DNA of 64,000 bases from Rhodopirellula halodulae (GTDB lineage Bacteria; Planctomycetota; Planctomycetia; Pirellulales; Pirellulaceae), in contig NZ_JAJKFV010000029.1 in assembly GCF_020966775.1 (NCBI RefSeq), positions 2,431,372 through 2,495,371 on the forward strand, written 5' to 3'. Numbering within the stretch: the stretch's first letter is position 1; each line of letters begins with the position of its first letter. A model generated the notes under the pieces. That model did no database searches. It had not been told where the DNA came from and worked only from the letters and a program-made list of their open reading frames with translations. The position numbers and the translations under genes were made by a program. Shown in pieces: positions 17,482 through 26,848 of the stretch.

Positions 17482-19121
17482 TAAGTCCGCATGTGTTTGG
17501 GAAGCGGGTCAAACGCGAGTTGATCGGCGAGGATGCCTTTGGTCTTGGCCATGCGAAGCAGCGCGATCGCGTCACCGTATCCGCCACCCACTTCGGTCAA
17601 GCCTTCCAGTATGCCCGCAAGAGAATTGTCGACTTCAGCAAATGCATCATCCTTGCCAGCTTGAAAGCGGCTGATGCGAAGCTGTCCGGACTCGGCGACT
17701 TTACGAATCATGATTCCCGAAGGGCCCAAAAAGAACGTGTCGATCTTCAAAGGTTGAACGTCGCCGAACAGCACGATTTCTGGTTTGCGATGCAGCGATA
17801 CGACGACCGAGGCCGACGCCTTCGATGGGATCTGATAAAGGCGATAGGTACCGCGGAGATTTTGACCGGCCAATGAGTGCTTGGTGTCTTTGCGATCGCG
17901 AAGTGTGGCAAAACCGCCGTAGCGAGTCTCGAGGCTTGGCGAATCGAGCAAGCGTTTGAGTCCATCGACCACGTTGTGGTGATCCATGTCCTCCAGAGCT
18001 TTCAGTGCTGGTGCGCGGAAGGCGGGTTCCGATTGGGCAGCCGCGATCAGTGGATCGATCGCTTCTTCGCGGTCCAGGTAGGCGAGTGCCTCGGCGGCGT
18101 AGAAACGCAGTTCGGGATTGGAGGAGCCAACGGCTTCGATCAAAGTGGGGATGGCGGGTTCGCCGAGGCCTTCGAGTTGCAACGCCGCGTCGGCGGCCTT
18201 GGCGGGGTTTTTCATTTGTTCGCCGAGCTTGGTCAGGCGAATTTGTGTGCCGGATGATTCTGGAGCGACGCCGATGGCACGCACCACGGTCATCAGCCGC
18301 GCGACGTTGTTGCGGTATCGCGGGTGAACGTCCAATTCGATGAAGTCATCTTCGATCGGTTCGGCGATGCCTCGTCGTGTGGTGCCATCAAAGAAATAAA
18401 ACCGAGCGTTGATGGCTTGTGCGATTGCGGCTGACATCTTGACGTGTTGATAGTCCGGACGAAGCACCAGACCGAGCTTACGATCGTTTTGAATCATGCC
18501 GCCCGAAAGGACTGATCCTTGAACTCGCAGGGCTCCGTCTTCGTCGCCTTCGTGGTCAGCTCGCGTCAACACGGGGCCAGTGGCGATGGCCAACACATCG
18601 CTGCTGCGGATCGCGCTGTCGAGCACCTTTTGGTGACGCATGCGAGTGTCCAGCAACCATCCACCGTGCAAATCGGTGGCTTCGGTTTTGGGTGGCGTCA
18701 GGATTTCCAGGTCAATGACATCGCCGCGGCGGGCGCCCGGCGGGATGACACCTCGGACTTGGACCAAAGCGGTGTCAGTTTGTTCCAAAAACTCATTCGG
18801 GTTGGGGATTTCGTTGCGTTTCATTTCCTCCAGCAGCATTTCGCGAAAGCTGGATGGCAGTGCGGGGCCGCCGGTGTTGGGCAGAGCGTTCACCACCGCG
18901 ACTCCGTTGATCCGAACGCTTTGCATCCCGTGAGGAATCGCGGCTTCGCGAACCAAATCCGGTGGATCAGGAACCTTGAGCAACTTGGACAGTTGAGGAT
19001 TCTTCGAATCGTCGTCCTTGTTGCGATTCCACAACGACGTGCAGCCAGCGGCGTGCGTGAGCACAAGTGTGAGACAAACCAGCCTGAGAAAACGGTTTCG
19101 AAGAAGAAATGTTGCAATCAT
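17409..19121 (-). CDS. Lipoprotein with FlgI-like (P-ring) domain and HEAT repeats
   Basis: About 570 residues. A lipobox (THAAGC, Cys27) ends the signal peptide. Residues about 50-290 match the FlgI family: GVAVVNALPNTGG, VQVRGVIPPGARRGDVIDLEI, TDLHGGWLLDT, VLSGGMIQNDRKLGLVLRPD and AIAQAINARFYFF. Residues about 310-420 are HEAT-like helices (EPAIPTLIEAVGSSNPELRFYAAEALAYL). A third region of unknown fold and an acidic tail follow. The ATG at 19121 gives the signal peptide; the frame is open to 19532 but that extension lacks features. No flagellar gene is nearby, so this is probably a non-flagellar envelope ring or scaffold protein. Confidence 0.85.
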   Translation of the reverse strand: MIATFLLRNRFLRLVCLTLVLTHAAGCTSLWNRNKDDDSKNPQLSKLLKVPDPPDLVREAAIPHGMQSVRINGVAVVNALPNTGGPALPSSFREMLLEEMKRNEIPNPNEFLEQTDTALVQVRGVIPPGARRGDVIDLEILTPPKTEATDLHGGWLLDTRMRHQKVLDSAIRSSDVLAIATGPVLTRADHEGDEDGALRVQGSVLSGGMIQNDRKLGLVLRPDYQHVKMSAAIAQAINARFYFFDGTTRRGIAEPIEDDFIELDVHPRYRNNVARLMTVVRAIGVAPESSGTQIRLTKLGEQMKNPAKAADAALQLEGLGEPAIPTLIEAVGSSNPELRFYAAEALAYLDREEAIDPLIAAAQSEPAFRAPALKALEDMDHHNVVDGLKRLLDSPSLETRYGGFATLRDRKDTKHSLAGQNLRGTYRLYQIPSKASASVVVSLHRKPEIVLFGDVQPLKIDTFFLGPSGIMIRKVAESGQLRISRFQAGKDDAFAEVDNSLAGILEGLTEVGGGYGDAIALLRMAKTKGILADQLAFDPLPKHMRTYYRDDADGDSEKDNGETSPADEDS

Positions 19122-19316
19122 GAGCTGGCAAGGACGTGCGTCGATGGATTTTGGCCACAGTTGCTGTTGGAAGTAGTCAATCCGAGCGAGCCACCACAAG
19201 ACCAGCCATCCCGTGCGAGGTGGACAGGGCGTTAAAATACGGGTGCGATTGCGGTCCAGACGACAATACGCGATTTCCCACCTCGTTCCGACGATTTCCT
19301 CTTCATTGATGGACGC

Positions 19317-20906
19317 ATGACTCAATTCGTGCAGCGAAAACCAGCGTATCCGTTCGTGATCTTCGTATCGCGTCGTTGGGGATGGTGTGTTTGGTTGGTT
19401 TGCTTGGTGTGTTCGCTGAACGTTTCCGCGGGTGGATTTGCGAAGCAAAAAACAGCCGTCACGCAATCCACAGTCGAGACACAATTCACGGTCGAGCAGA
19501 CGGGGGACGTTGAACCGGGCGACGTTGAACAACGGGATGCCATTCGCCGAGGCTGGGAGGTATTGACCGAATTGCCACTGTTGCCAGGTGATTTCTCACA
19601 GGAGGTCATCGATGACATTTGGCGAAGTTGGCCACCGGAGGCTCGCGCCAAAGCCGCGCAAGCGTCACTCGAGGAACGTCAGCGATTGATCTATCAACGC
19701 TATGGGCTGTCGCCCCGGCCAACGCTGCGGGTTGAATCATCGGAGACCGGGGACTTGGTGGCGAGATTTGACTTGGACGAGTCGGTACTCAGAAAAGGCA
19801 ATCAACCGAATTATCCGGGCCCACCGATGCAGTATGTCGTGGATGAAGACGGCCAATGGACAATGAACTGTTTGTCGTGCCACGGAGGTTCGGTCTACGG
19901 CGTGCCAACGCCGGGAGCCCCGAACAACCGGTATGCGTTACAAACATTGACCGAGGAAGTTCGCAGCACCAAGTTCCGAATGGGCAAACCTCTTGGGCGG
20001 ATGGAATTGGGATCCATGGTGATTCCGCTGGGGACGACCAATGGAACGACCAACGCGGTGGTGTTTGGCATGGGACTGATGCACTACCGCGACGCGAATT
20101 TGAACGTTGTTCAGCGGACTCCGGTGTCATTCACTCACCACGACATGGATGCACCGCCGTGGTGGCATTTTCACAAGCGACCCTATCTGTACATCGATGG
20201 ATTTGCACAGAAAGGCCATCGCGGGCTGATGCAGTTCACGCTGGTTCCGGAGAACGGGCCGGACTTCTATCGAGACAACGAAGATCACTTCCGAGACGTT
20301 TTCGCGTTTCTGTCTGCGCTTCGGCCGCCCAAGTACGAAGGCCCGATCGACGAGGACTTGGCCGAAACGGGACGTCATCTTTTCAACGACAACTGTTCTC
20401 GTTGTCACGGAACCTACGGGGCCGGTGGGGACTATCCGAATCAAATGGTGCCGATCGATGAAATCGGCACGGATCCGGTTCGCTTCGAAGCCCTGACCGT
20501 CGCGGGACGCCAAACCTATGCTGATTCTTGGTTCGCCCGGGATGCGAAGGGTGTGCGGCAGGAAACGCTGGTCGATCCTGAGGGTTACGTGGCACCGCCA
20601 CTGGACGGCGTTTGGGCCAGCCCGCCTTATTTTCACAACGGCAGCGTGCCGACGCTTTGGCACGTGTTGCACCCCGAGGATCGCCCTCAACTTTGGCGTC
20701 GGGTGGATGAGTCGATGGACGAGGAGCGAGTTGGGTTCAAAATCGAATTGGCTGAGAAGGTGCCGTTGACCCAACCCGATGTTCAAGTCCGCCGCAGCTA
20801 CTTCGACACGTCACGGGTTGGAAAGAGCGCCAAGGGGCACGACTATCCGAACGAGCTGACTGAACCGGAGAAGCAAGCCGTGTTGGAATACCTCAAAACG
20901 TTGTGA
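19317..20906 (+). CDS. Exported di-haem c-type cytochrome (RoxA/cytochrome c peroxidase-like)
   Basis: A 529-residue protein with a signal sequence (WGWCVWLVCLVCSLNVSAG, ending near residue 39). Two haem c sites are visible: CLSCH (Cys185-His189) and CSRCH (Cys361-His365). Near the C-terminus SPPYFHNGSVPTLWHVL is a segment common to RoxA-like and di-haem peroxidase-like proteins. It probably acts in the periplasm in electron transfer or oxidation of an unknown substrate. Rubber-type dioxygenase activity should not be assumed. It is divergent from the FlgI-like lipoprotein gene. Confidence 0.85.
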   Translation: MTQFVQRKPAYPFVIFVSRRWGWCVWLVCLVCSLNVSAGGFAKQKTAVTQSTVETQFTVEQTGDVEPGDVEQRDAIRRGWEVLTELPLLPGDFSQEVIDDIWRSWPPEARAKAAQASLEERQRLIYQRYGLSPRPTLRVESSETGDLVARFDLDESVLRKGNQPNYPGPPMQYVVDEDGQWTMNCLSCHGGSVYGVPTPGAPNNRYALQTLTEEVRSTKFRMGKPLGRMELGSMVIPLGTTNGTTNAVVFGMGLMHYRDANLNVVQRTPVSFTHHDMDAPPWWHFHKRPYLYIDGFAQKGHRGLMQFTLVPENGPDFYRDNEDHFRDVFAFLSALRPPKYEGPIDEDLAETGRHLFNDNCSRCHGTYGAGGDYPNQMVPIDEIGTDPVRFEALTVAGRQTYADSWFARDAKGVRQETLVDPEGYVAPPLDGVWASPPYFHNGSVPTLWHVLHPEDRPQLWRRVDESMDEERVGFKIELAEKVPLTQPDVQVRRSYFDTSRVGKSAKGHDYPNELTEPEKQAVLEYLKTL

Positions 20907-21055
20907 TTGACTTGATTCGAAATTGGCATTTTTGCTAATGACGGGACAGGTCTCGTCCTTCAGTCCTTTGGCGATGCATTCGACAGATGACTGAAGCGAG
21001 CGGAGGCCCGGTTAAACAGCCCACACCGTCAGTTTCGATTCAGGAATAGGTTTTG

Positions 21056-22234
21056 ATGAACAGTTCGCTTCGCTTCGGATTGATCGCAATCCTCGCCGTG
21101 GCCGCAACCGGATTGGTTGGGTCTTCGTCCGCCACTGCTCAGACGTCTCCGTTTCTGCGAATGTTCAAACGCGGGAAGCAGGTCGAAGCGGACCAAAACA
21201 AGACTTATTCATTGAGCGAAGAAGAAGGCCCGTGGTTGATCCTGGCACACACGTTTGTGGGTGCGGGGTCGAAAGAGCGTGCCGAGCGTTTGGCGTTGGA
21301 AGTTCGTCAAAACCTGAACTTGCCCGCTTACATCTATGAAGAGGAGTTTGATTTCTCCGGCGAAGTGGCCGCACCTTCATCGGGCATTCAGGTGACCGGT
21401 GGCACGCAGGCACCGCGTCGTCGCATGCGTTACGCCAATGCGATCCAATATGAAGCCCACGCTGTCTTGGTTGGTGAGTATGACCACTCGGAACATCCAC
21501 AGGTCGCAGATGACTTGAAGCGAATCAAATCAGCCACCCTGCCAATCTTCAATGACGACAAGGAGATGGCTGCCGAGTTGGATCTTCGCAATCCGGTCAC
21601 GGCGGTGAAGGCCTTGCAGCAAAAGTTCACCAAACGCAAAGGCGACGAAGGTCTGGGCGCGATGGCCAAGGCTTTCTTGATTCGCAATCCAATGCTGCCG
21701 GAAGATTACTTTGAATCACCTGAGGTGGATTCGTTTGTTCGCAAGCTGAACGAAGATAAAGAATTCAGTTTGTTGGAGTGCAATGGCAAGTTCACCGTCG
21801 TCGTGCGGACGTTTGAAGGCTACAACACGATCGTGGATGGCAAGAAAGAAAAGAAATTCCAGCCCAGTATGAAGCGTTTGGATCGCATGGCGATGGACGC
21901 GGCCAAGATGGTTCGTGCTTTGCGTGCTGAAGGCCAGGAGGCTTACCAGTACCACGACCGGACACGTTCGATCGTGACCATCGGAAGTTTTGATTCATTG
22001 GGGCAAGAATTGCCCGGCGGTGGGTTCGAGTACGCTCCGGAAATCAAGTCGATCATGAGCACCTATCGCGCCTTCAACGTTGATCCCAAAATCGCCAGCC
22101 AAGTCAATCGTGCGGGTGGCGACGGCGTGGCCGCCAAACACATCGACAACATTCCGTTTGACGTTCAGCCGTTGCCGATCGCGATTCCAAAGATCAGCAA
22201 ACGCAGTTTCTACAGTGCCGCGGTTGGACGCTGA
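21056..22234 (+). CDS. Exported protein of unknown function
   Basis: A 392-residue protein with a signal peptide (FGLIAILAVAATGLVGSSSATAQ). The start of the mature part (GPWLILAHTFVGAGSKERAERLALEVRQ) resembles SPOR-like folds, in which a strand and helix alternate, but no firm match can be made. A second similar unit occurs near residues 235-310 (KFTVVVRTFEGYNT and DAAKMVRALRAEGQEAYQY), so it may hold two SPOR-like repeats. The ATG at 21056 is preferred to the TTG directly before it. The gene ends five bases before rdgB, so co-transcription is likely. Confidence 0.75.
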   Translation: MNSSLRFGLIAILAVAATGLVGSSSATAQTSPFLRMFKRGKQVEADQNKTYSLSEEEGPWLILAHTFVGAGSKERAERLALEVRQNLNLPAYIYEEEFDFSGEVAAPSSGIQVTGGTQAPRRRMRYANAIQYEAHAVLVGEYDHSEHPQVADDLKRIKSATLPIFNDDKEMAAELDLRNPVTAVKALQQKFTKRKGDEGLGAMAKAFLIRNPMLPEDYFESPEVDSFVRKLNEDKEFSLLECNGKFTVVVRTFEGYNTIVDGKKEKKFQPSMKRLDRMAMDAAKMVRALRAEGQEAYQYHDRTRSIVTIGSFDSLGQELPGGGFEYAPEIKSIMSTYRAFNVDPKIASQVNRAGGDGVAAKHIDNIPFDVQPLPIAIPKISKRSFYSAAVGR

Positions 22235-22239
22235 TTTCG

Positions 22240-22854
22240 ATGTTTGATTTGGTCTTGGGTACCGGCAACGCGAAAAAGCTTGTTGAACTTCGCATGATGT
22301 TGCCGGAGGACACTGTGTCGTTGACCGCCTTGTCAGAGATTTCCGAATCGATTGACGTGGTGGAAGACGGTGCGACCTTTGCCGAGAACGCGGCCAAGAA
22401 AGCCACCGAGCAAGCCAAGCACTTAAACCGCTGGGTGTTGGCCGAGGACAGTGGTTTGTCGGTGGACGCACTGAAAGGTGAGCCCGGCGTGTTTTCAGCT
22501 CGGTACGCCGGCACGCATGGTGACGACGAAGCCAACAACGACAAGCTACTTCGTGAGTTGGACGGTGTCCCGCCGGAACGTCGCGGGGCGCAGTTCAATT
22601 GCTACTTGTGTTTGTCGGACCCGGCCGGAAATGTTCGGCTCGCGGAGTCCGGGTTTTGCCGAGGGCGAATCGCCAGCGAACGCAGCGGCGGTGCCGGCTT
22701 CGGTTACGACCCGCTGTTCATCGTTCCCGAGTATCACAAGACCTTCGGCGAATTGAACCTGACCGTGAAGCGAGCGCTCAGTCATCGCTCGCGAGCGTTG
22801 CGGGTCTTCATCCCCAAACTGCTCAAACTGATTCGCTCGCTAGACGAAGCATAA
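22240..22854 (+). CDS. rdgB: RdgB/HAM1 non-canonical purine NTP pyrophosphatase
   Basis: A 204-residue enzyme that hydrolyses dITP, ITP and XTP to the monophosphates and keeps damaged purines out of DNA. The family signature is intact: GTGNAKKLVELR at the N-terminus, EDSGLSVDALKGEPGVFSAR near 70, and GGAGFGYDPLFIVPEYHKTF near 150. Length is normal. It starts five bases after the exported protein gene and converges with queD over a 17-bp repeat patch. Confidence 0.95.
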   Translation: MFDLVLGTGNAKKLVELRMMLPEDTVSLTALSEISESIDVVEDGATFAENAAKKATEQAKHLNRWVLAEDSGLSVDALKGEPGVFSARYAGTHGDDEANNDKLLRELDGVPPERRGAQFNCYLCLSDPAGNVRLAESGFCRGRIASERSGGAGFGYDPLFIVPEYHKTFGELNLTVKRALSHRSRALRVFIPKLLKLIRSLDEA

Positions 22855-22887
22855 CTCTGCGGTCGCGGTGAAGATCTACCAGCTTGT

Positions 22888-22955
22888 TCGCGGATCGGCC
22901 TGGTCGGTGGATCGGCCTGGTCGGTGGATTGGCCTGGTTCGTGGATTGGCTCAGT
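22888..22955. repeat. 17-bp tandem repeat patch between rdgB and queD
   Basis: About four degenerate copies of CGGTGGATCGGCCTGGT run from about 22891 to 22955. The last copy reaches the queD stop region. The array sits in the spacer between two convergent genes. Confidence 0.85.
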
Positions 22956-23364
22956 CGAGTTCGACTTCGGCGTAGGTTTCTTCGCTTTCCCAGAGGCGGA
23001 CCTTGTAGGCTTCCGCACCGGAGTCGCCGAGGATCTTTGGGCAGACATCTTCGAGAAAATGCTTGGCCATGTTCTCGGCGGTTGGGTTGCTGTCCATCTC
23101 GTAGACGCGATGGGGTTCGCTGCTGCGGATCGCGTCCAGGCCGTTTTGGTCTTGGTCCCAAAGCACGAACGTGTGGTCCCAGTTCTCGTCGATCCAGTCC
23201 TTGCAGCGATTTTTCAATTGCTTGAAGTCCAGAATGCGTCCCACGGCGTCCTGTTCTTTCCCGGTCACGTAGACCTCCAGGACGTAGTTGTGGCCATGCA
23301 AGTTTTGACATTTGCCCTCGTGCCCCACCAAGCGGTGTCCGGCGCAGAAGGTGAAACGACGCAT
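22951..23364 (-). CDS. queD: 6-carboxy-5,6,7,8-tetrahydropterin synthase (QueD family)
   Basis: About 137 residues, the normal length of the 6-pyruvoyltetrahydropterin synthase family. The zinc-binding histidines are present in CAGHRL and LHGHNY, and the Cys-His-Glu catalytic set is suggested by GKCQNLHGHNY, WDHTF and NPTAENMA. It probably converts dihydroneopterin triphosphate to carboxytetrahydropterin for queuosine synthesis, which fits the presence of queA at 49895. The ATG at 23364 leaves only six residues before the first motif; a TTG at 23379 is a reasonable alternative start. Confidence 0.9.
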   Translation of the reverse strand: MRRFTFCAGHRLVGHEGKCQNLHGHNYVLEVYVTGKEQDAVGRILDFKQLKNRCKDWIDENWDHTFVLWDQDQNGLDAIRSSEPHRVYEMDSNPTAENMAKHFLEDVCPKILGDSGAEAYKVRLWESEETYAEVELD

Positions 23365-23379
23365 GATTCGAATGGACAA

Positions 23380-23875
23380 AGAATGGTTCCTGGTTGGTGT
23401 GACTGGAGTGACCGCGTGACGCGGTGGAGTTTCTCGGGCGGCTCGCGTGACATTGCCCCCGTGACGCGGACCCGTTTCTATTGTGGGGATGTGTCGAGGG
23501 TCCGAGGGGCGTGAGCTATCGCGTTCGAAACTCGGTGGCGTCGTGCCGCGACCGGATGTCGATTCGGGTGGCGGATTGACGAACAGTATGGCCCGAAAGC
23601 CGAAAAGGTTTCTGATCCGCGTAGGTTTGTCGACCCCCACAATCCGTCGAACGTGTCCGGCGAAACGAAATGTGCGATTTGAATGGTGCGAATCTGTAGA
23701 CGATCGCTTGGCGAACGGTCAATTCGTTGCCATAATGAGCGTTCCCCCTTCACTGGAGGTGCTCGCTGTGAATTGAACGATCCTTGGCGTCGCAGGGTTT
23801 GCGATGGACGAGGAATGTGCGTTCTCGACCCGAGGCCTTCTCCTTCCTGCCTGCCTATGACGGAGCCCATTCTCG
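23380..23875. other. Non-coding stretch between queD and the DoxX gene
   Basis: About 500 bases separating divergent genes. Several overlapping frames are open here, but none shows a domain, a signal peptide or a good ribosome site. The element CGTGACGCGG occurs twice near 23416 and 23460. I see no RNA gene. It should contain the promoters of queD and the DoxX operon. Confidence 0.5.
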
Positions 23876-24826
23876 GTGGCCAAGTTTTTGCTTTCCCCTT
23901 TGCGTTTGGCCGTTGGATGGGGACTCTCACCCCGGCTGTTAGGAACGATCGCGGTGGTGATGCTCACCCTGCTTCGACTCACGATCGGGTTCCACTTCAT
24001 CACCGAAGGAGTGGACAAATACAAGGCGGGCAACTGGTCCGCCAAGCCTTTCTTTGCCAACGCGAAAGGTCCTTTTGCGGGGCATTTCCGCCAAATGGTC
24101 TGGGACTACGACGGCACCATGCGGTTGGATCTGGAGCAGACCAAAGTCGTTTGGGCCGTCTATCGCGACCGAATTGGCGAGCATTTTGGGTTTGACGAAA
24201 AGCAAACAGCAGCGGCGCAAAACAACTACGCCAAAGCGGTCCAGCAATACGAATACGTCATCGAGCTGAATGCCAACGACATCGAGGAGTTCGAACTGGG
24301 CCTGGGCCGAGTCGACGATTTGGATGCCGATAGCGTGGCTGGCGGAGTCAGCTCGTTGAGCGGTCAGCGAGAAGCCGTCCGAAAAGAGCTGGCGCAGAAA
24401 ATTGGTCCTGTGTTCTCGCAAATCGATGCGATTTGGGAGAATTACGAAACCGCACAAAACAAACTGGCAACGCCGGAACAACAGTCCCGCTACCTTGCGT
24501 ATGAACTGGTGAGGCCGCGTTTGCAAATGATGGACACCAGCGTGATTGATCGCTTGGTGCCTTACTTTGACATGGCAGTGGGTTGGTGTTTGTTGCTGGG
24601 GCTTTTCACCCCGGTCGCCGCGTTAGCTGCCGCTGGTTTTCTCGGTTCTGTCTTTTTGAGCCAGTACCCGCCAGAAACGGGGCCGACCTCCAGCAATTAT
24701 CAGCTGATCGAGTGCATGGCATGCTTCGTGTTGGCCGCCACGGGGGCGGGACGCTTTGCCGGGCTCGATTTCTTTTTGCATCTCATCATCCGAAAATTCT
24801 GCGGCAATGACGCCGCCACTGCGTGA
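23876..24826 (+). CDS. DoxX-family membrane protein with a long exported insert
   Basis: A 316-residue protein starting at GTG. A first membrane helix (TIAVVMLTLLRLTIGFHFI, about 24-42) carries the DoxX-type start, followed by a hydrophilic insert of about 170 residues (45-220). Then come the remaining helices (AVGWCLLLGLFTPVAALAAAGFLGSVFL and ECMACFVLAATGAGRFAGLDFFL). Classical DoxX proteins are about 130-150 residues with four helices, so the insert between helices 1 and 2 is unusual. DoxX proteins are linked to redox at the membrane, but the function here is unknown. It is 16 bases upstream of the Gfo/Idh/MocA gene and likely co-expressed with it. Confidence 0.8.
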   Translation: MAKFLLSPLRLAVGWGLSPRLLGTIAVVMLTLLRLTIGFHFITEGVDKYKAGNWSAKPFFANAKGPFAGHFRQMVWDYDGTMRLDLEQTKVVWAVYRDRIGEHFGFDEKQTAAAQNNYAKAVQQYEYVIELNANDIEEFELGLGRVDDLDADSVAGGVSSLSGQREAVRKELAQKIGPVFSQIDAIWENYETAQNKLATPEQQSRYLAYELVRPRLQMMDTSVIDRLVPYFDMAVGWCLLLGLFTPVAALAAAGFLGSVFLSQYPPETGPTSSNYQLIECMACFVLAATGAGRFAGLDFFLHLIIRKFCGNDAATA

Positions 24827-24842
24827 CCGGGAGTCCACTCAA

Positions 24843-26684
24843 ATGGTAGATAAGCTCAACGCCGATCAAAAAGAAGTCGGCTCACACAATTACTATTCCG
24901 CCGTCGGCAGTTACTACGACGTCAACCGTCGCGATTTTCTCCGCGGCATCGTCGCTGCAGGGGCGGTCAGCGGTGCCGGTCTGGGTGCGGCTTACTTTGG
25001 ATACGGCAAAGTCACCGATCCGGTCCGAGTCGCGGTCATCGGGACGGGGGACGAGGGCAACGTGCTGATCGGTGGTTGCAACCCGGAATATGTTGACGTC
25101 AAAGCAATCTGCGACATCCGCCCCTTCAGCCAACACCGAGCGTTCCATGGCGATTGGTCGTCATCCTCGGCTCTGAAGCGTCGGCCTGGATTGATCAGCG
25201 TGGCTGGTTACAAGGACGAAGCCGAAGCACGCAAGAACGTGAAGGTCTACGACGGTTCCAACGGCGGCATCATGGCTTGCCTGGACGATCCCGACATCGA
25301 AGCGGTGATCATCGCATTGCCGTTGTTCTTGCACGCTCCCGTTGCGGCTCAGGCGATGGAACGTGGCCTGCATGTGCTGACTGAAAAACTGATGGCCCAC
25401 AACGTGGCACAGTGCAAAGTCATGTCGCGAATGGCGGGTGAAATGGAAGACAAGAATGGCAATCCCATTCACTTGGCGACCGGTCACCAGCGTCACTACA
25501 ACGTCAAGTATCAAGACGCGATCAACCTGATCCGTTGGGGATTGCTCGGTCAGCTTCACCACATTCGTGCTCAGTGGCACCGTGGCAACGTTCCCGGTGC
25601 CGACAGTTGGTCCATGCCGATCCCCGGTGGAGAAATGGTCAATGGCAAGAACTTTGACCGCATCGCGAAAGACATCGCTCACCGTCAGAAGTTGCTGGCG
25701 GAGACGACGGATCCCGATGAGATGGTTCGTTTGCAAAACGAGATCGCTCAGTGGACCGCTTGGGACGCTGACAAGAACGTGAATCCGAAGGAATTTGGCT
25801 ACAACGATTTCTCCGTCGGCGACAAAATGTTCACCGCGATGGAAGAGCTGCATCGTTGGCGATTGTTCGATCGCACCGGTGCGGGTTTGATGGCCGAACT
25901 CGGCAGTCACCAACTGGACGCGGTCAGCATCTTCCTCAGCTCGCTCCGCGACGACGGAAAGAAGGTGCATCCACTGAGCGTTCACGCCGTGGGTGGTCGT
26001 CACATCATGCCGGTGGATCGCGAAGTCGGCGACCACGTTTACTGCATGTTCGAGTTCCCTGGGCCGGAATACAGCAGCACGTTTGACGTTGGTTATTACG
26101 ACCGAGTTGAACGCTATCCGAATCCAGACAGCCCCGGCAACGGTCCCGTGGCTGGTTACGACACCGATCCGAACAAGAAAGTTGTTGTGACCTACTCGTC
26201 GATCAACGGCAACGGCTTCGGCGGTTGGGGTGAGGTCGTCATGGGAACCAAGGGGACGTTGATCTTGGACAAAGAAACCGACGTTTACCTGTACCGCAAC
26301 AGCGACACCAGCAGCAAAGTCGGTGTGGCCAAGAAGGACGCCGGTTTCGCGTTGGATACTTCAGCCAGCGGCGACTACGCGGCACCTGTTGCACAAGCGG
26401 CGTCGGCTGGACCTGTCAGCCGTGGTTATCGCGAAGAAATCGAGCACTGGGCTTACTGCATCCGCAACCCAGACGGCGAAAACCGTCCTCGTTGCTACCC
26501 CGAAGTCGCCATGGGTGACGCCGTCATCGCACTGGGAACCAACGTGGCTCTGAAGCGTTCGGCAAAGGGCGAAAGCGGATACCTGAAGTTCGAAGAGGAG
26601 TGGTTCGACATCGATAGCGATGCAACTCCGGACGACAGCGATATCAAGACCGAAACCGAATTCATGAAGAAGCCAGTGGCGTAA
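24843..26684 (+). CDS. Gfo/Idh/MocA-family oxidoreductase with Tat-type leader
   Basis: A 613-residue protein. A leader with VNRRDFLRGIVAAGAVSGAG (about 27-46) suggests Tat export. The Rossmann motif VAVIGTGDEGNV (near 65) binds NAD(P), and LTEKLMAHNVAQC (near 180) occupies the place of the family's EKP motif. The domain extends over about 60-380. Such exported dehydrogenases are abundant in Planctomycetes and are presumed to act on sugars or inositols. Here it follows a DoxX-like membrane protein. It ends with a strong terminator. Confidence 0.9.
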   Translation: MVDKLNADQKEVGSHNYYSAVGSYYDVNRRDFLRGIVAAGAVSGAGLGAAYFGYGKVTDPVRVAVIGTGDEGNVLIGGCNPEYVDVKAICDIRPFSQHRAFHGDWSSSSALKRRPGLISVAGYKDEAEARKNVKVYDGSNGGIMACLDDPDIEAVIIALPLFLHAPVAAQAMERGLHVLTEKLMAHNVAQCKVMSRMAGEMEDKNGNPIHLATGHQRHYNVKYQDAINLIRWGLLGQLHHIRAQWHRGNVPGADSWSMPIPGGEMVNGKNFDRIAKDIAHRQKLLAETTDPDEMVRLQNEIAQWTAWDADKNVNPKEFGYNDFSVGDKMFTAMEELHRWRLFDRTGAGLMAELGSHQLDAVSIFLSSLRDDGKKVHPLSVHAVGGRHIMPVDREVGDHVYCMFEFPGPEYSSTFDVGYYDRVERYPNPDSPGNGPVAGYDTDPNKKVVVTYSSINGNGFGGWGEVVMGTKGTLILDKETDVYLYRNSDTSSKVGVAKKDAGFALDTSASGDYAAPVAQAASAGPVSRGYREEIEHWAYCIRNPDGENRPRCYPEVAMGDAVIALGTNVALKRSAKGESGYLKFEEEWFDIDSDATPDDSDIKTETEFMKKPVA

Positions 26685-26712
26685 GTCGTTGCTTCTGGAA
26701 TTCGAAATGCGA

Positions 26713-26737
26713 CACGGCGGCTTCGGTCGCCGTTTTT
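26713..26737 (+). terminator. Rho-independent terminator after the Gfo/Idh/MocA gene
   Basis: ACGGCG (26714-26719) pairs with CGCCGT (26728-26733), and four more T residues follow the closing T. It separates the DoxX-oxidoreductase unit from the sulfatase gene. Confidence 0.8.
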
Positions 26738-26848
26738 CGTGCGCGGTGCGGGACCGGCAACGCCATTCGCTCGATGGTCGTTGGCTAAGATAACGTCCTC
26801 GTTAACGTGACAGAACGATGACCAATCCGAACCGCTGAGCCAGCCTTG

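Noticed and set aside
17409-19121. True flagellar P-ring protein
   Set aside because: Lipobox, HEAT fusion and absence of flagellar neighbours argue against it.
23483-23776. Possible 97-residue gene between queD and the DoxX gene
   Set aside because: No domain, signal or ribosome site, and competing frames cover the same bases.
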